A stretch of 64,000 nucleotides of DNA, taken from NCBI RefSeq assembly GCF_030253575.1, contig NC_080568.1:10849001-10913000 (forward strand), given 5' to 3'. The notes beneath the pieces are model-generated. The model was not told the origin of the DNA, made no database searches, and worked only from the letters and a program-made list of their open reading frames with translations. This document shows, in pieces, positions 60,866-64,000 of the stretch. Within the stretch, counting starts at the first letter, position 1. Each line of letters begins with the position of its first letter. Made by a program: the position numbers and the translations under genes. The DNA comes from Rhododendron vialii (taxonomy: Eukaryota > Streptophyta > Magnoliopsida > Ericales > Ericaceae).

Positions 60866-63800
60866 ATGCACTCCCCCGTCCTTTCTGAATGGGGTTTTTA
60901 CCGGAAAACTTCGCGACGAAAAAAATCAATCAAGTCGTACGCGGTTGAAGAATCCGGCGGAGAAGAAGGTGACGAATCCGACATGGTCAGATTAAGTAAG
61001 TATATCCCTTAAACCTCCTTTTGTTCTTCAGTTGTTTTGTTTGGTTTTCCTAGTTGGAGCGAGATTACGCTTATATAACTAATTGGTTTACACCCATTGT
61101 GCTAAATTTGTTGCCGTTTGTCACAATAAGGCATCAATCAGTTGGGTAATTGGCTGGGTTCAGTGAGATTGAACCCGATATTCATCAATTCATGATTTCG
61201 TGTTCCTAATCAAGATTGAAGCCGATATTCATAATTTCATGATTTCGTGTTCCTAATTAAGATTGAAGCCGATATACCAAAAAATAACCTACTATGATAT
61301 CTTCTTTATCCTTTAGTATGCGTGTTGCATTCCATGATTTCAATGTTTACAGTAATGTATTGTTGTAATCGGCATGGTAATGTTGCCATGTATCGTCGTG
61401 GTAATTTAACCATTTAACCATGTAATGGTTTGATTATGTTATGTTATTTCTGGTTTTGATGGTAATTTAGCCATGTTTCGAGAAACAATAGCAATGTGAA
61501 ATATGACCATGTGTTGTCCGGTTTGCCAACTTGATCATTGAAGAAGTCAAACAAATATGTGGTAAACTTGTCATATTAATCGACAATATTCATCTTTAAC
61601 GGAATCCATCCATTCGAATTAGGAGCTCAAACTTTCGAAAAACTAGTCGGTATAATTTAACCATTTAACCATGAAATAGTTTGAGTAACTCCTTTTTTGA
61701 TGTGGTAATTTAGCCATAAATTTTTTCATTTCTGGTAGGCCAACTTGACAAATGGAAAAAAATGCAAATATGTGGTCAACTGATCATGTTATGTTCCTAA
61801 AATTGTTTATGTCATGTTTTTTTAAAATCGGCTCGAAGTTATGCTAGGCATGGTAATGTAACGTTGTAATCGTTATGGTAATTTAACCATGTAATACCAC
61901 GGTAATTTAACCATCAAACGGTTTGATATATGCATTTCTGTCGTTTGGTTGGCCAACTTGGTCAATGAGTAAGGCATGCTAATATGGGATCAAGTTATCA
62001 TGTTATAATGGTCAACCGTGAAGTAAATTTGACAACCTGAATTCATTGTCAAGTGATGCTAGTAGCCAAGACCAGTCTACTTGAAACTAGCCAATAATTA
62101 TTTGTTAGTGTTTCCTTAAACATGGTCACTTTATCATGCACACTTTTAGCATGGTCAGCGTATCATGTTTGGTTGGCCAAAGTAATCAATTATTGCAAAA
62201 AAAAATATAGTCAATTTTTTTTTCTCGAAATAATCGATGTTGCATGACATAAGTTTGGCCAATACCAGTTTTGAGTGTAAAAATTTCATGTTTCATACAT
62301 TTATCCAGTCTTGTGTGATCATGAAAGCCTCATGAACAGTCTCCATATTTGCCTCCCTTTTAATGACCTAATGGAATGTCCAACATTATTTCAGGAGTTA
62401 ATCCTACTAATTTGGAAGGGGGAACTAGGTTGAAACAAAAAGAAGTGGAATTAGATGATGCGGTAGTTGAAGATATGCCACCCTCAAAGTTAAAAGGTAT
62501 GAGACCACAAGCAAATCATGATGTGGAAGGGTCCTCGAAGGTTCGCACAAGATTTGGGAGTGTAGCACGAGGGATTAAGGCAAAACATCCTCGACTGGAT
62601 GAGTCTGCGCCAAAACGCACAAGATCTGGGAGTGTAGCGCAAGGAATTAAGGGCAAACATCCTCGTTCGAGGAAAGATCGAGATGTAAATGTGGGGGAAA
62701 TACGTGAGACAGCGTATCGGGCAAGCCTAAATGGCATAAAGACATTGATTGAGGAGCTGAATTTGAGTGATGATCACAAGAAAATCATGAAGAAAACTCC
62801 ATTCTGGAAAATTTTCAGGTCCATTATTGAGAACAAGTTGACATCCACGCATTGTTGAAAAAGCGACAAAATGATTATCAGGATCATCAACGCATATGAT
62901 CCTGACACTGACGGGTTTAAATTGGGAGGCAAGACTATTAGGATAACAAGGGACGACATATTTAGTATATTTGGCATAACAGGGGGTTCTGAAAAAGTCA
63001 GTTTCAAGTATGGATCCAGAGAGGGAGTTGAAATGGTGAGAAGAGGTTGAATCAAAGCAGAATGTTTGTCGAGTTCTTCACTAAAGGAACTTGTGAAAGA
63101 TTATGCGGTTAGAAACAATAAGGCCGGAAGACAAGATTTTGTACGGCTACTGTGTGCCTACCTATTACATAGTCTTTTTTTCCCCGCTGGGACAACTGTG
63201 AAATGGGTATATTTGGAACGTGTTGAGGACTTGGTACGGTTACAAAACTATGATTGGTGTGGGGCAATTCTGGATGAACTTATGACGTCAATAAGACAGC
63301 ATCATGACAACTCAAGGAGGGTGTCAAGGTGTGTCGTGGTTCTTTTGGTAAGTAGTTTGCGTTTTAAACTACTTTTTGAAGTTGTGAATAAATATGATGT
63401 ATTTACCATGTCTATTTTTTAAATTTGTAGTTCTGGTTATGCGAGCACACCAAACTGGTGAAGCCCCTCCATCCCAAAGAATCCCTCGGTATAATTAAGT
63501 GGAGGACGCTGGATTTGGTTAAAGCGTTTAGGGAAAAAGCACTCAATGAGCTTGAATCTGATCAGGTATGTGGTTTTTTTAATGTACTTTTCTTTTTCCT
63601 GATTGTTGGATTCGACGTTTGTTAAATCCTAGTTTATTGAAAATGATCATGTTTGCAATCCTTTAGTCATTGAATCTTATTACTTTGAACATGATGGTAA
63701 CCTGCAGTGACATGTTTGATTTCCAATTCATCAGGTGGTTCCACGGCAACCAAATGTTCATGATACCAATATGGTTTCTAGGAACATAGATAATGGCGAT

Positions 63801-64000
63801 GCTGGAATGTCAAGGGAAAAGATTGGAAATGAGAGGAGAAATGGATCAGGAAAACATGGTAATGGGACTGAACGTAGTAAGCGTAAATATGCATTGGAGA
63901 CTGGTAAAAAGGGGGATTCAGCGAGGATGGTAAGAACTCAGGATAGTGTGCACACGGTGGAGGATTTCTTTAAACAAGGCAGTGTGCACACGGAATATGG
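60866..64000 (+). pseudogene. ULP1/plant-mobile-domain-like gene, partial at window end, two in-frame stops
   Basis: Predicted exons are 60866-60995, 62395-63347, 63431-63566 and 63735 to beyond the window; splice phases agree (ATTAA|GTAAGT, TTTCAG|GAG, TTG|GTAAGT, TGTAG|TTC, CAG|GTATGT). The product starts MHSPVLSEWG and has two copies of RTR.GSVA.GIK.KHPR (basic, nuclear-targeting-like). It continues with DDIFSIFGITGG and LLCAYLLHSLFFPAGTT, then NYDWCGAILDELMTSIRQ and LFWLCEHTKLVKPLHPKESL. This resembles the N-terminal region shared by transposon-associated ULP1-protease and mobile-domain genes in plants. No protease domain lies within the window. TGA codons at 62856 and 63048 interrupt exon 2 without a frameshift. 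It is likely transposon-derived and recently inactivated, though it could be expressed in part. Confidence 0.55.
61380..61990 (+). repeat. Degenerate repeats in intron 1 of the right-edge gene
   Basis: 'ggtaatttaaccat' or 'ggtaatttagccat' appears at least six times. Each group is followed by 'ggttTga' and then 'gccaacttg', giving about three units of roughly 240 bp (61395, 61645, 61880). Units are strongly diverged. Confidence 0.6.

Overview
This window is nuclear plant DNA from an AT-rich, repeat-laden eudicot genome. The evidence is intron-containing plant genes, Stowaway and Tourist MITEs, CACTA and hAT elements, long LTRs with 5-bp target duplications, and many (GA)n microsatellites. I cannot place the species from the sequence; a woody eudicot such as an Ericales member is only a guess.

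Two protein-coding host genes look intact. At 2603-6964 (+) is a bHLH30/T5L1-type transcription factor (TMO5 clade, vascular patterning) with two exons and a 3.35-kb intron holding repeat debris. At 39631-41796 (+) is a single-exon, secreted beta-propeller protein of the TolB/DPP6-N-like plant family. Both have a (GA)n tract in the 5' leader. A third gene at the right edge (60866 to the window end, +) is a multi-exon ULP1/plant-mobile-domain-like gene that reads through cleanly except for two in-frame TGA codons; it is probably transposon-related and decayed.

Most of the rest is layered mobile DNA. 9.5-9.8 kb: two chromomethylase exons. 13.35-16.46 kb: a retroposed unit with a 17-bp target duplication, later split by a reverse-oriented solo LTR. 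16.79-22.96 kb: a non-autonomous CACTA element (3-bp duplication CGA) carrying fragments of a peptidyl-serine galactosyltransferase gene and of lysyl-tRNA synthetase. 23.0-27.9 kb: an unidentified gene remnant broken by two solo LTRs. 28.3-29.6 kb: another solo LTR. 29.95-36.24 kb (-): a FAR1/FRS-family pseudogene dismantled by a hAT element and a 3.5-kb solo LTR. 36.5-37.3 kb: a second hAT element whose empty site survives at 16.6 kb. 38.6-39.4 kb: a Stowaway and a Tourist MITE in the promoter of the propeller gene. 43.9-47.9 kb: a solo LTR, a Stowaway, a long-TIR MITE and a copia RT fragment.

The most striking object is 48074-59811, an 11.7-kb LTR element with 1.87-kb LTRs and an exact 5-bp duplication (CGACC). 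It keeps gag but has lost pol except for short scars next to the deletion. In place of pol it carries a duplicated leader and arrays of 70-bp and about 25-bp tandem repeats. It fits the TR-GAG class (non-autonomous, gag-only) of the Tat/Ogre-like gypsy lineage. Six solo LTRs against one complete element point to active LTR-LTR recombination at this locus. Several unrelated LTRs share an unexplained feature: each carries a cluster of its own short palindrome.
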